From Mycteria americana (lineage: Eukaryota; Chordata; Aves; Ciconiiformes; Ciconiidae), in assembly GCF_035582795.1 (NCBI RefSeq), contig NC_134366.1, positions 29,187,661 through 29,251,660 on the forward strand: a stretch of 64,000 bases of DNA, given 5' to 3'. The position numbers and the translations under genes are program-made. This document shows positions 1 to 14,800 of this stretch, piece after piece. The notes below the pieces were generated by a model that saw only the letters and a list, made by a program, of their open reading frames with translations, was not told where the DNA came from and ran no database searches. Position 1 is the first letter of the stretch, and the number at the start of each line of letters is the position of its first letter.

Positions 1-2758
1 CTAAGATAAGGACTGATTGTGAAGTGCATCAGAAAGACTTTAAGAGGTTAAGGATGTGATTCATCTCCATACGATCACTCCTAAACTTAGCCATCTACAT
101 GGAAACAGGTTGGCTGAGTTCCTGTTGTAGTTAGTGGAAAGCCGGTCAATGCAGGCAGTGGGACTTTGAGAGAGATTCAACTCATTACTGGCAATATGAT
201 ACGTCAATGTCATGAAAAGGGATGGAAGTAGAGTATTGCGCAGCCAGTAAGACTTCACACTGATAGATTAGCCAGCAGCTTAAGGGAGAATAAGAAAATG
301 CATATGAATAACAGAAGAAGTAAGCTATGAAAAGTTCTTTTAAGTGATTTCTTGGACAATGTTTCTGGACTCCATGCTACCTTGCTTCAGACAAGCCAAA
401 TTAAATTAGTTGAAGCTGCAATGCCAGCAACCCTTTCCTGCTGGTGGCTGCCAGAGCCAGTGGCATCCAGACAGCACACAGATGACACTGTCCCCAGCTG
501 TGTCTGCCACCTGGCACTGCAAAGCAAGAGAATGGGTACGGCACTGCCTTACAGAGGTGTGGGATGCACTGAGCTGGCCAGATATATGAGTGAACTGTAG
601 ACTTCACAAACGAGACCCAAAACATCTGTAGGCTGAGCTTGATCCAGAGTTTATATTTTGAGGAACTGAATCTCCTCTTTCAAACCGCAGCATGGCCCAC
701 TAACAATGAATAAAAGTGCTCAGCAGCGGTGTTATGCGTTTTGTCGCATCAATACTAATGCCATGTAACTGCCTTTAGCTCTGCTAAACTGGGGTGAAGT
801 CACTAGTTCAGCTCAAAAAGCAGAAGTATTAGCATGGAAAGGCCACGGGCATAAGGAACTGCACTAAGAATAGACTTATTTATTTTATCCAAGGCAGTTA
901 TAAATAACTGCCACTTTTCAGAGATATTGTATTATGCGTCATGAAAACTAATTTTAAAAGAGCAATTGAATAATCCTTCTGTAAGGACCAAAGATATTGG
1001 AAGGACTGGTATGTGTCTGAACCAAAAAAGGCCTTGGCCTTTACTAGCTGAATGGGTGTTTATTAAGTTGTAAACAACCACTGATTATCTGTACTGATCA
1101 TTAAAAAATTTTTCACTCATCTCAAATAAGCTCCAAAATGCCAAAGGTTAGCTTTGGTGCTAGGTATGGACAAGAGATAACCTCTAAACATACATATGTT
1201 TCTGCTATACTCTTTGAGTATAAGTACCTAAGTGTATTAATTAAACTTGTCTGGCAATATTTTTATTACGATAAATGTCTGAGCCTGGAAAAACCTCAAC
1301 TATAGACTTTAAACAGCAGGTTGCAGAGTTGGAAGCTGAAAAAAGAGGGAACTTCCTTTCTTACTCATACTGAAAATCTGCAGCTGAAGTATAACAAGAG
1401 ACCATAAATATTATAACCAGGTAGATGAATTCTAGAGAGCGCTGCATGTATTTTACAGACATGAAAGTGTGTGAAGAGACTGACAGGAGGACAAACAACA
1501 TTCAACAAATATGGTTTAGTGTATAATAAAAGTATCTGTTAGTACTGGCTTGGACTCATCAGTGTGAAATGACAGATAAAAAAATTACTGTCATTTGCTG
1601 TGCTGAAGTTAAAGAGGGGCATGACTTTTCCATCACATGTATGAATACCTTCTTTCAGACCCATCATCCTCTTTCTTTCCCCACTTCTGAAATATTCTGT
1701 AGCAGCTTTCCTAATCGAGCATTTTGTTGAGACGATGAAGAAATAAAAAGTATGAAAAAGCATTTGTCATCAAGGAAAATCATGATGGATGCCAGTATTC
1801 CCAACTTTTAACCATAAATGTTTCCCATATCTAAATTTATTTCTGTGAATCTTCAAATGAAATTGTTGCCTAAGAAACAAAACATGAGTGTTTAAATATT
1901 GCATCTTTGGCAAACTGCTTTGGGTGAATTTAGTTGCCTTGTATAACTTACGTATGGCATTGTATTAACCAGGCTATCAATAATCCTGTGGTAGAAAGTC
2001 TTTGTCATTAGACCCTACATTTTCAAATTGATACATGAAATATCTTTCTGTACCGAACAATGATGTTAACAGCTGTCGCATGGGCAAGACAACTGTATTC
2101 ACATAAAGCAATTTCCCAAAGGTTTGCAAACCAGAAAACTGCTTAAATTAATCAGATACTTTATCTAACTGATTTTGCTTGACAAGCTGTAGTCATTAAC
2201 TCTAAATGATCTATTTTAAATATAACTAAGGCATTAATTGTCATCAAATCTTACACCTCTATAATTTTCAAAGTTGTCTAGAGTTTTTACAGTATACAAG
2301 CAATTAAAAATGACTTTAAATACTCAATCTAAAGATTTTATAACCAACATCTAGAATTACTTAAAATCTTTAAACACCAGGCATTTTAGTAAAAAATATT
2401 TTAGAAAAAACCTCCAAAGTGATGGCAGAAGCCAATACACATATTCAGGTGATTTAAATTCCAACCTAAGTGCTGTGGCTCTAGGCAGGTCCTTGGTAGC
2501 TCCCTATTGTGGCCTTACAAAATGCTCTTGGAGACCCAAGTGGAGAACTGGCTGTATGTGCCAACAATACAAAGCCTTCATAACATGATGACACTACGGT
2601 GTACCAAGCAGATGGTGTACATTATTGCTGTGCAAAGGACACCGCTAACAAAAAACTACTGAGGAAAAAGGATAGTTGAGCATAAAGATTCTACACAGGG
2701 TTTCTGCATCTTCTCTCCCTATATAAATAACATCTACACATACACAACTACATCTTAC
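1..2758 (-). other. COL28A1: COL28A1 intron sequence (left edge)
   Basis: AT-rich intronic DNA with no recognisable collagen exon. A GC-richer patch at about 420-600 has small open frames on both strands but no splice or Gly-X-Y pattern. A possible coding fossil on the plus strand starts at 1275 (see findings). Confidence 0.6.
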
Positions 2759-2812
2759 CTTGCTTCCTTGAATGCCTTTCGGGCCTGGCTCACCTGGAGG
2801 TCCACTGATACC
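2759..2812 (-). CDS. COL28A1: COL28A1 collagen exon (54 bp), last one in the window
   Basis: Six triplets (GISGPPGEPGPKGIQGSK); acceptor ttgtgtag, donor gtaaga. I found no further Gly-X-Y exon between here and position 1. Confidence 0.94.
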
Positions 2813-5800
2813 CTACACAAAAGTCGAAGTACAGAATGAGTTGCCTTTGAAGATGCATGTAAAGTTTCTTTTGAATTTGGCCTGAACAGGGCACAGTAAA
2901 ATGTAGCACAATGCTAAGCTCTTAAAGGACAAGAGTTTTCTGCATCATATCCTGTGATGTGCCCAACACATTGAATATTGTTAATATTCAATAACCAGTG
3001 CTGGCAGAAAGGATATCTTACTACTCCATGTGAATTGCATCTGTTTTATCTGAAGCTTTCCATCCCTTTCTCATCTGGCTCCTGACTTTGCCATATTTTC
3101 ATATTCTCTCTTCTGCCCAAGCAAATAAACTAAGCTGTCATGTCCTATTTAGCTCTGTTTGTAAGAAATCACTTCCTCTACATCTCTCTCTGATGATGAA
3201 CTGAGATTAATTTTAATTCCCTGACATTACTACAACAATTGTGCCCCCTCACACAAGGCAATACTTAATGGCTCTTTGGAAGAGAGGTAGGTAAGGTACT
3301 CTGTCTGGAGTGATGACATTTGAGGAGGTCCCTTCATCAATACAGTGGCTGGTACAATAGCTAGAAAAAAGTAGGTCTGATAATTATGAAGAGCAATAAG
3401 ATCACAGGATGAATAGATTACATCCAAGTCCAATGTTAAAGCTTTAACTCTTACTGGAACCCTCCAGTTCACCGACTTGAGTTAGTGAACATCCCACTGG
3501 CATCTGCTGGGCTGCCCAGTTGGGTCAGATTGATCAACTTTGTTGCAACTACCACTAACAGAGCTGATAATCAAAATGAAGTGGAAGCCTCATGAGGTTT
3601 TTTAAGTGACTGGAGAAAAAAAAAGTAATGAGCTATCAAAAAGAATAATACCACAAAATTACAGTTTATTGTAGTAAAAATGCTGGGTCAAATATGCATA
3701 ATTTTATGCTTATAAAAAGACACAAACTGGCCCAAACCTCAATGTATTGGTTTCATTGCTGACACAAAAATGTCCTCAGAGTGTGTTCATTCCCTTTTTT
3801 AAATATGATAAACTACAGGAAACATATATCCCAAAAGAAACAAAAATAATCCCTTTCAGCTACCATCATTAATAGCTATAGTAAATCCTCCAAAATACTG
3901 CATTTTGGCTCACAAACAGATATGAAAATTTTGGAATATCTGTGATTTTGTATCTCCCATGGATTTGCAGTCATAAAAATATTTACTATTCTCTCCTTTT
4001 CTTTTGCAGCTTTTGTACGAAGCATGTAAAAATGCAGTCACACACCTAAGTAACAGTTATACGACCACAAATCAAATATTGGGGGGAAAACAGTGAATGA
4101 AATGAAGATAGTTAGTGTTCCAAATTATGCTCAAATCATAACTTTACAAACTAGGGAATAACTGTCTCGTAAGAGTACAGTGATGTCCCAAGTGCTGTAT
4201 TGTGCATAAGCTCACAGTTTGAGAGTACTATTTTGAGTACTATTAGTACTCAAATTAGTACTGTTGAGTATATAATATTATACTATTATTAGTACAATAA
4301 TACTACTAGTAGTATTATTGTACTAGTACTATTGTACTAGTATTATTGTAATATTATATGTACTATTATATGTACTATTGTACTATATGTATTATACTAT
4401 TATATGTACTACTGTACTATAATATGTACTCTTATTGTACTAGTACTATTGAGTATATAATATTGTACTAAATTAGTACTATTGAGTATATAATATACTA
4501 TTGAGTATATATAATATTAGTACTATTGAGTACTATTACTATCTAGAGTACTATTTTGAGTACTATTTACTAAAAGGAATCTTGCAGTTTTGTTTGTTTC
4601 AAAAGAAGCAAACTCTACTTTATTCTCGTAGTATCTCTGTCTCATATAAAGAAACACAATATTTCTTTAAAATCTCTTAGTACTTGAAAAGCATTTCCAA
4701 AAGAGACTTTGAAAAGTCACATTTTTATAAGCTATTCTTCCCAAGGAAAAAATTACGATCATGATGTGAGATGGACAAACGTCCCAGCAGTAAAATGGCC
4801 ATGTGCTTGAGGCAGGATGTGCTAATAGAAATACAAAATATAATGTTAATATAAATACGTAAGTTAAGACAAATCATTCTCAAGCTCACTGCATGCTATC
4901 TTCCTTTTAGTCATTAAGCGGGTTGTAGTTTCGTTGGTAATTCTTAGTTCTCATAGCTCAGAATTACAATAAATCCTTATAACCATTGATTAGTCCTCTT
5001 GTATAGCGATACATTCATCTGTTTCTGTTCTCCAGCAGTTAGGATTTTTTTTTTTTAATGAGCCTTTCAAACCTAAACTGAACCTAGACCATTGTATTGT
5101 ATGATGATATGTAACAGTAAGCTCAAAACTGGGATAATGCAGGAGTAATTGCAGTTATGCTGTATATGAAAAGAAAAAAAAAGATTTTGCCTTAAAATAA
5201 TGAGGTTATGTCATTGTACAAGAATTTAGAGATGGCTTGACTTGCAACAGCAGCTGGTATTTTACAGAGTGTGCAAAACTGAACATATACTGCATGGTGA
5301 GTTGAATTTATGTAGGGAAATGTTGGTGATCTGATTTGTCTCACTAATTCCTGTCAAAATTGGCCAAAAATCTCTTAGAATCCATGTGTTTCTATTTTTT
5401 AATAAACAAGAACAAAGAAGTGTCATCTTTTGGGGCACAGATCACATCTTTACTAATTGCTTACCAGACACAATCACTAGAGCATAAAATAATAAATTAA
5501 TAAATTTGTAGCATTATTGCACATCCATTGCCAAGCAAAAGGAAAGCAGAAAAATGTAATTTAGAAACATTGAAAATGGCATTTAGGAATAAATGTTCAC
5601 ATCTTAATACCATGTAATAAATTTCTGTTACCCTGTTATGTCCCCATTATGTTTTCTTTCATATAACCCAGAAACAGGCTCAGCAGAGAAGTGAGTGGGC
5701 AAGTGCTGGCCACATCATTCCACATCACCTATGGATCTACTAGGAGACTGGCATAATTTCTTGAGATCTCTACTCCATACAGCAGCTCTTCTTATATGCC

Positions 5801-8800
5801 TAGTACCAATTTTTTAATGGAAATTACACAGGTTGTAAGAAACACAAAAACAGCAATAACCCTCTTCAGCAACTGCAAAGGAGAAGAGGATGATCTGGAC
5901 TTCTGCACAGATAACAAATAACTGATCACTGATCTGAGAGTGGTAACAATCTCTGCTCCTAATAACACTGAGACTTTCTCTGACTCATTTCTCAGGTTTT
6001 TAAATAATTACTGCAGATTTTAGTCTCTCTAACAAATTTCAGTCTCTCTGGCTGCTTTATATTTCAGGAGGACTGTGTACAGCTTTCCAAGTTACAGGTG
6101 GATGCTGCCATGTAATCTAAGAGGAATTTAACAAGTAGGGGTATGATAGGGCATGATTATACTCTAAGGGTAAGAGGAGAGCTCTGCAGTTGGAGAGCCC
6201 AGGTGGGCCACACACCTCTGAGTAGCTTTAAGCAGCAGCAGCAACCAAGATTTTTTCTTTGAAAATTACTTCCAAAAGACAAAGATTTGCCAGACTCTGC
6301 TGTCTTGGTGCCTCATGCACCAAATGTGCTGCTCTCCACAGAGTTGACGGGTTGTATGTAGAAGAACCTTACAGAATATAATGTGTTTTCTTTTTATTTG
6401 GTAGCTTTTAGTTCCCTTACCTGAGGTCCCCGAGGTCCCCTAGGGCCAAAAGGACCTTCCAAACCCTGAGGAAAAATAAGATTCAATTATCAGATTAATA
6501 GGAAGTTGGAATTATCTGCTTTAAAGTATTGAAAACCGCAGTGTACATGTAACGGCTCATAGCTCTGTTCAAGCATTTTCTAGGAAGTGTCTTCTCTCTC
6601 CAGAGTACTGCCATTCTCATTCTGTATGCAGTAATTGCCTGTTACATTCCATCCTCAATATTTAGTTAAAATACTTTTCATATACAATAAACACTGTGGG
6701 TGGCTACTTAACATCTGAGCTATTTGATTAACTAGTTGTTATTTGCCACAGGTCTTTAAATTCAATTTCTAGAAGTATATTAGATACAGAATTCTTAAAA
6801 AAATGCTTCAGTGCTTGTACCAGAATAACTTCAGGTAACTTTGTCTCACTAACTCAAACTACTGATCAGTAGCATGGCAGAATCACACTAATAGTTTGCA
6901 AAAACCATTAAAAAATGCATCCCAAAAAAGTAAAACGCCATATTTTTTTATTCCATTAGCTGTCAGCTATCATTTCTCCATTTAATGAGTTCTTACCAGT
7001 TACCACCACTGTAGATTCACAAATCTTTCTGCTGCACTGTTTATTCTTCAGTCACCAGAATGCATATTCTACGGCATTTCACTTCCAGTTGACTCAATAC
7101 TCAGTTGTAATTTATTTCTAAAGCAAAAATAGCTTTCACCAAATAGTTTACTGGTCTTTTCTTTCTCTTTCTTCTCTTTTAATTAGCAACATCTCCACAC
7201 GCAGAGGCACCGGCAGACTGCTGCATTTTTCGAGGCATGTGTCACATTTTGAACTTCTAATAGCCTTGACGAATTTAGCAGTGATACCTACACAGCCACA
7301 CCCCATCGACTGTCTTCCCCTGCAGATTCAGATTCAGAATTTTCTAACAATTCTCTACTCCCTGGCATTTGCTCCCATGCCAAACATCAGCCAGCAGAGA
7401 AAGAAGATAACCCCACTCAGTTCTAGCCCATTTACAAAACTACACAAGCAACGGAATATGCTGATGCGATGATAGCTACTTTTGGTAGAATACACACATA
7501 TGACTGGAGTCAGTTTTGATTTCAAAGCTGAACACAAGCTGTCTGAATTTCACGCCTGAACAGCTTTTGAAGAAACTCAGATTCACAGCATCAAAACCTC
7601 TGCTGGACTCAGTCTGATTAGTGAGATTGGAAAGCAGCGAGGGAAAAATGCAACATTTTCAAATCAGACAACACTACTGCCAATTATGCTTCAATAGCCA
7701 TCACTGCAGTTAAAGATCCACCTTGGAATAAGAAATTTACTTCTCATACATTTGGCTACGTATGTTCTGTTTCTGATGATTTTGTCCAGCACAGACTAAT
7801 TTCATTAAAAAAAAAAAATTCACTTTGTTCTATCTTCTGCATTTGTAAATGTGAAGCTGGGAATTCTGGAAGTGACTGTAATTTTCACTTGTCCACTAAT
7901 TTCTTGAAGTCCATAATCCATGATAATCTCTGATCCTCTGCAGATGTCAAACTTTTTTTTCATCACTGTCCTCAACAGAAATTAAACCAGCAAATTTCCG
8001 GCAGTCCTGGCATATGTTTGCTACATCCAGATTTCTTGGCTGCTTTGATTATGTTCTTTGCCAGCTTCTGAACAGCTTCCTTTTATCTTAGTAGACATTT
8101 CACATAACCTTGTGCTATTTCTCACATATTGCCTGGATAAAGAAGTTATGATCTTTCTTTATTCCCCTGAAACATGCAACTCTTTCTCCTTTTTCACTGA
8201 TATTTCAGCCTTTTCTGACTCACTTGCTGCCATTTTGAACTCCAGCATCTCACAAGACATTCTCAGCCTTTAGGTTTTTATTATGTATAATGCCCTTTTT
8301 CCTTTGCAACAAATACCACTGCTTTGAATATTTCCTAATTCCTACCTGAAATTCATCATCAAGTAACAGGTTCCAGGAACCACAAACTTTTCAAGCTGGT
8401 CTTTGATAAAGGTAAGCATAATATGGATGTTAAAACTGAAGAAATGTGCTTTAATAAAACAATCAGCTGCAATCTAGTTGGTAGTACTTAACAACTCTAA
8501 CTATAAATCAGTGGTTTGTAGTACTCATACAAACCTGCTTACATGAACTCAAGATGCATGATTATCTCACTCAGGAGTACATTATCCTTCCATCTTTCAG
8601 AGTGTAAAAACCAGGAAAAATTTATATTCACTTGTATCACTTCTGCACTTCAGCTTACAAGAAGAGGAGGACTAGATAGAAGTGTGAATGCATATCAGCA
8701 CAGGTGGGCTGGTAGACCTGAAAGTTGTTCAGGTTGTTCAGGCTTCTATTGTAATATAACTTTATACACTTGAATTAAAATTAACATTTTAAGGAAAAAA

Positions 8801-11800
8801 ATCTGGTGAACTCTGTAACACGCTCACAGTCCTTTGTAAGCAGAGCTTGGCATTGGTCAGGACAGCTTTTTTTTTAGGTAAGTGACTACATTTCTTCTGC
8901 AAAATGGAAAAAAAGAATATGGTGAACTGTGGGTTCAGTCTCGACGAATCTTATTTCTACTATGAATGCATCTCTACTACCAGGGAATTATAAGATGTTC
9001 CAAATTTACAATAATCTTTACAAGCTATGTTTATGAATATGTTACATGATTTTCTAGTATCTTCATCAACGTGAAACAGTTCAAATAAAAATTATACTTA
9101 CTCTTTCCCCTTTTATTCCTGGGGATCCACATTCTCCTCTTTCACCCTTTATAAAAAATCAAAAGGTTAATAGCTGAACAAGATGTTTTGATTACACCAC
9201 ATGCCTTAAAGACTGTGCAAGCAGTTCAGTAGTACAAGAGGTTTAGTAGATTCTGAGGACCTGAGAGTGGCATCATTAGATATGGTCTGTAGAAGATATG
9301 GTCTGCTCTACTCAAGATAGATACTTTTTCTCTCTGAGAATGCCTACAAAATTTCTATCCTACATGGAGGATAATACCTTTAAAGTGTAATAAGTTTTGC
9401 TGTATTTTTCCACCTCACTGTGCTGCCTCCAGAGATCCCCTCTATATTCTGATTTCATTACTGTGGTGTCTGAGATTTTCCTGAATAACAGTTTGAGATT
9501 GTACAAATGGAATTAAGAAAGAGAATTACTAATGTGTTCCACTGATGATTTAACAAATCAATAGACACATGAAAAGTAGACATATGAGTCTACTTTTCCC
9601 ATTTCCATGAAATGTTTCTATAAAATTGACTGAAGCATTTTTCTAATAGATTCAAAGATTCAGAGAGGCACTGCTTTTATTAACAATGTAGAGAGATAAG
9701 TGTCCAAACCAAGCAAAGTCAAAATGGGATTATCTCTGTTTCTGTTCTGGCTATGATGGTCCAGTTTGCAACGTAAATTTTGGCTCTAGAATCTTGCAAG
9801 TCATTGAAGTGTATAATTTTTTTAGCTTCTTGGAGAGCCTATCTTGAGATTTTTTTTGATCAAGCATTAGCCCTTGCAAGTTATAACTAGCTTAAAAGTA
9901 AACTTCCTTGTGGTAAGTTTTTTGAAAGCTAATGATTGCCACATCTATTTGTGTTTGGAGTAAACAATTTCACATTCTTTCTACTTAACCTCTTATTCAA
10001 CCCTCAACTTTCTTTTTCGTTCCAGAAGCTTTATTTCTGATCTTTGACATTTTAATTTTTGTATTTAGATTACATTTTCTGATTATTTTTTTTTAATTCC
10101 AACAAGCCAGTCTGCAAACATTTACATAAATGACGAATTTACTTCTAGGGATTGCATTAGGAGCTCTCATGACAAAAAGACAAGACAGGCTCTTCCCCAT
10201 TCCTTCACATACACTGTCAGCAAGTGACAATCTATTTTCAGACTACTTCTATTCTATAAAAATCTTACCTTGTCTCCCTTGTAGCCAGGAGCTCCCTATT
10301 CAAAAATTAAAAAAAAAAAGGGAAAAAAATCATAAAAGAGAAAGCAAAGGCGTAACATACTGCTAATTTAAGTAGGAAAAAAACCCAGTAAAGAATTATG
10401 TTTCCTAAGTTTAACTATTCACAACAATAAAATATCTCCCTGGAATCATTTAATATATAATTCTCTGCAAATTTAGATGTGTATTTCTTCCTCATAACAT
10501 TAGCTGTAAATATGCCACTCAGTTTGCCAGCCTCTTAGCAGATATACACTACCATTTAAATGGGACTTTTAAACTGAATTATCTTATGCATGGAGTAGCG
10601 TTAACCTTTCTACTGTGAATCAACAAGAATTCAAGCTGAGAAATATCAGATGTCAGAAGCCATTGGAGGACTATCTAGATGTTTTTAGTGATGACATTTT
10701 CAATTCTATCTTTGGGATAAGTCTAATGCAAGTCAATACAAAATCACATAGCTTCAAAAGTTCCTTTTGCCAGTAGCATCCCATCTCTGTACTTAAGCAC
10801 ATGGTTAGACTGTTTCTTTCAGTGTAGATACTTCTCTAAACCAGAACTTAGTTTAGGTGCTCTTAATAATTGAATAAAGTAGATGTGTGAAAAATGGAAA
10901 ACACATTTTCAGTTCAGTGGAACTAAACTGTGAATCAGGATCTGGAAGATAATCTGAAAAGACCAAATATGAGTTAGCACTGTAGTAGTCTCCTACCTCT
11001 TCACCTTTTTCTCCATGATCTCCTTTTTGAGCATCTCCCTATTGGAAGCAAAGGAATACAACTGAAATATGTATTGCTCTTTTATTTATCACTATTACAC
11101 TAAAACCAAGAACACTGTTTAAGGAGCAGAAGTTGCTTTTCCTGTTTCCGAACATCCATGCCTTTTCCTCCCACAATCAAGGACACGCAACTCCTTTCTA
11201 TGTTAATCATAGAAAACTCAACTACTGCTATTAGATGACTGACATCTTAACTCATCAGAGCAAGTTGCTCTGCTCAAGAGATTTGTGTACTGTTAGAAAG
11301 CTCTGTGGAGCTCGGAGAGCCTTCAGCTAGATTCAGAGACCTCTGCTGTCAGAGAAAAACTGGAATGATAGGCAGTGTTAACTTGGTAGCAGTTTAGTTT
11401 CAAATTTTTCTCTCTCACTTCTAAAGCAGCTAACTATAAACCTCTCATAGCAAAAGTCAGTCTTTTAAATCATATTTTAACATACTTTTCCTTTGCTATA
11501 TTCACTTCTATGGTTTGAATAAAACTAGATAGAAATTTGCTTTATTTTTTAAAATTCACTTTACCTTGTTTCCTTTTGGTCCTGGCTCACCTTTTTCCCC
11601 TCTGCTACCAGCACTGCCCTAAAATAAAGCAGGAAAATGTTATTACCATTGTGAGGATAAAATTCTCCAGTTTCTCTAAGACTGTATCTTGGGGGCAGGC
11701 CAAAATCATTCTGGAATAAGCTAGGTAGAAACCCACACTACACGTGTGACACTACTTTCACTTAGCTAAAAAAAATCTGGTATTATAAGGTACCTATGAT

Positions 11801-14800
11801 TTTTTTTAATCATATGATTCAACGATAAATACATTTTCTACAGAGCATTTGAAAATCAAACGAGGAAGGTGTCACAGAAAACATACACAGTTCCTCCTCC
11901 CCATTTTTCAGAGTTACCCACCACTATCTAATCTTCTGTGCTTAAAAAAACCCCATGCACAGAACAACTTAGTGTCAATATTCATCAGCCCCAAAATAAA
12001 AAAATTACTACACCATTATTCCTGTTAGGAGGATCATGAAGGTGGGGACTAGAAAGCTTGGTGTATATGTGCATATATATAAAAAATACATACATAATAG
12101 GTTGCATCTAATAATTTTGGATAGAATAACTTAAAATTCTTGGATCTGAAATTTTAAATTGGAAGCAGGGGTTTTAGGTCCAGATGCACATTATCCAGAG
12201 CCAAGGGACTGGATGATAGGCCCTGCTGTCATAACCTGCTACACATAGAGTTGACCAGCTGCTTAGTGTCTAGAGAGAAAGGCAAAAAACTCTGTATGTA
12301 CCTTGGCTGTCTCTGGGGGAGCTATTAAATGTACAAAAGGGATCAGAGACGTCACACACTGTCTGAACTCCCACTTCTCTCTTCTTTACCAGAGCCAAGA
12401 AACAGTTATGTGTTGAAGTGTCACAACAGAAACGAGAGTGTTGGAGGTAGAGTTTTAGACCTTTCTTCATATATGCCATCACCCTCAATCTTTTGAACTT
12501 TTATCCCTTACACAAATAGAAGCTGCTGGTGGAAGTAAACCTGTGTCTAATGGACCTTTCCATCCTCGTCGCAAGATTCAAGAATAACTTCTTGATTTGG
12601 GCTTCAAATTCATGTACCTATTCATCCACAGTGTTTTATTAGGCAATAATATAAATATATTTCCAAGATAGTATGTGATTATGGATAGATTTTTTTCAGA
12701 TAATGTGCAACATTGATCTCAATGACTGAAATGCAAATTCTGGAGGATTTTCAAATGAATGCATACTTACAGAATCACCTTTGTCTCCTTTTACTCCCTT
12801 TTCACACCCACAGTTCTTCCACATACACTACAAGATTAATAGAAGCATTAAGGAGAACATTCTTCAGATGTATTATTTCAAATTTTTAAAGCAAAAACTC
12901 TGTTTTTGCCTAGCCACAGACTAGAGAATATAAAAGTGGAATAACAGGAAATAAATGATCTTCTAATATATATATCTCTTAAACAATCAACATTACACTT
13001 TTGTATAGCCCAATCAAAATCAGTTGCTGGATCTATTTATAACAAAAACAAATAAATGTGTTACTACTGTAACTACAAACAATTAAGGTAGCATATACAT
13101 AGCATATAGTACCGTGAAACCTTACATAATTTTTGGACCATTTTGACATTGCTATTGTTTTCTAATGAGACAACTAATGAACTTGCATGTATTGTACTAG
13201 TCCTTTTCCACTCTGGTAGGAAGAGTTCTTTATGCCTTACTGTTGATACTACTCACTAATGAACAGAAGCTGTAGATTTCTCAGGAGAAGGGATGGAAGA
13301 AATGGATGAAAGCTAAAATAAAAGCAACCATGGTCGGAAACTTTACTCAGGGAAGGAAGGTTGATTAATCCTGGAGTATTGTTGCATTATAGAAGAAGCG
13401 GACACCAGGAGATCTAGTATGAACAAGAGTAATCAAAACACACAAAACTCAAAAACCCTACCTGCTTCTGGAGCAAGGCTTCCTGAAAAGAAAAGAAAAA
13501 TATTACTTTAATATAGATTTAATTTAACAGAGTACTAATTTAACCATTTTTCCTCTCTGGTTTACAGAATTTCCAAGGTGAATGGTAAAGAATGTGAATA
13601 CCTTCATCTCTTCCTTACAGTGGTAAGAACCAGTCTGTGGAACTACTCGTATGGAAAAGGGTTCTCTGGTAGGAATAGGGGGTTACTTCATGTGACCCAT
13701 AATGATCAGAAAACAAATGAGATGTAATGGGACAGCTAAGTAGCCTATATTAGGGAACAGTGCTAACAAGGGGAGTATGAAAAGACTTCCTAATGAAAGG
13801 CCTTACTATGGAAGGCCCTACTGACATAATATACAGGGGAAGGACTCAGTGATTTTATCAGCTTTATGCATGAGAACAAGTTACCTTCTAAAGAACTATC
13901 ATATGCTCATAGACATACTCTGTGTGCTGGGAAATACCCTGTCCCTCCATCAGTGATCAGTGCACCTGAGCTATTATTGTCCAAGCACACAACTCCTTGG
14001 AGAGCGGCTGGGAGGAGGAAGCTCCTTCTGTCCTGACTCCTGATGTAGCAGAGACATGCACCACAAAACCCTCTGCATTGCCTTCAGGACTTGCCCATCA
14101 AAATTAAATTAAATCTGCCATGGATAGATGCATGACAAGATTAACCTCAGCATTACTTACCAGTTCCAACGCTACATCAACTATCAGATTCTGATCATCC
14201 AGGCATAAGACATGTTTAGCGGATGAATCACCAGATATCACACGCAATTTTTCTTCTTGAACTTTTTTCTTAGAAAGGCCAATGGTAAAAAAACGTATTC
14301 CAAGACTTCTAGCTGCTGTGGCTATGCCCTGGACATTAGGGCTGTTTGGATGATCCACACCATCAGTCATCAAAAAAGCCACTTTCACACTTCTCTTACG
14401 ACCTTCAGTTTTAAACAGCTGAGTGGCATTGGAAATTGCATAATAGGAGTAGGTGCCGTGGCCAATAAAGCCCAGAGACTTGATTTTCTCTTTAAAATTC
14501 TGCACATTTTTCCAGGCTGTAAAGGGATGATCAATGCTGACTGTGCTGCTGAACTGCATACTTGCTAGTTTGACATTATACTTCTGAGACTTAACTGGTT
14601 TCATCTGGAAAATGCTGTCAGTTAAGTTTTGAACAAAATTCTTCTGTAAATCAAAAAACTTATTTTTGGCACTTTCTGAACTGTCCAAGATAAAGACTAT
14701 ATCAATGAGACACATATCACCTGTAATGGAACAAGAAAGTTAAATTGATGAATGATGGGCATACCTGCACAACAGATTTCAGATAATTCTCTGCAACAAT

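Noticed and set aside
2461-2530. Acceptor-like caatag followed by GATKD in a COL28A1 intron as a collagen exon
   Set aside because: No Gly-X-Y register after the first codon and no donor.
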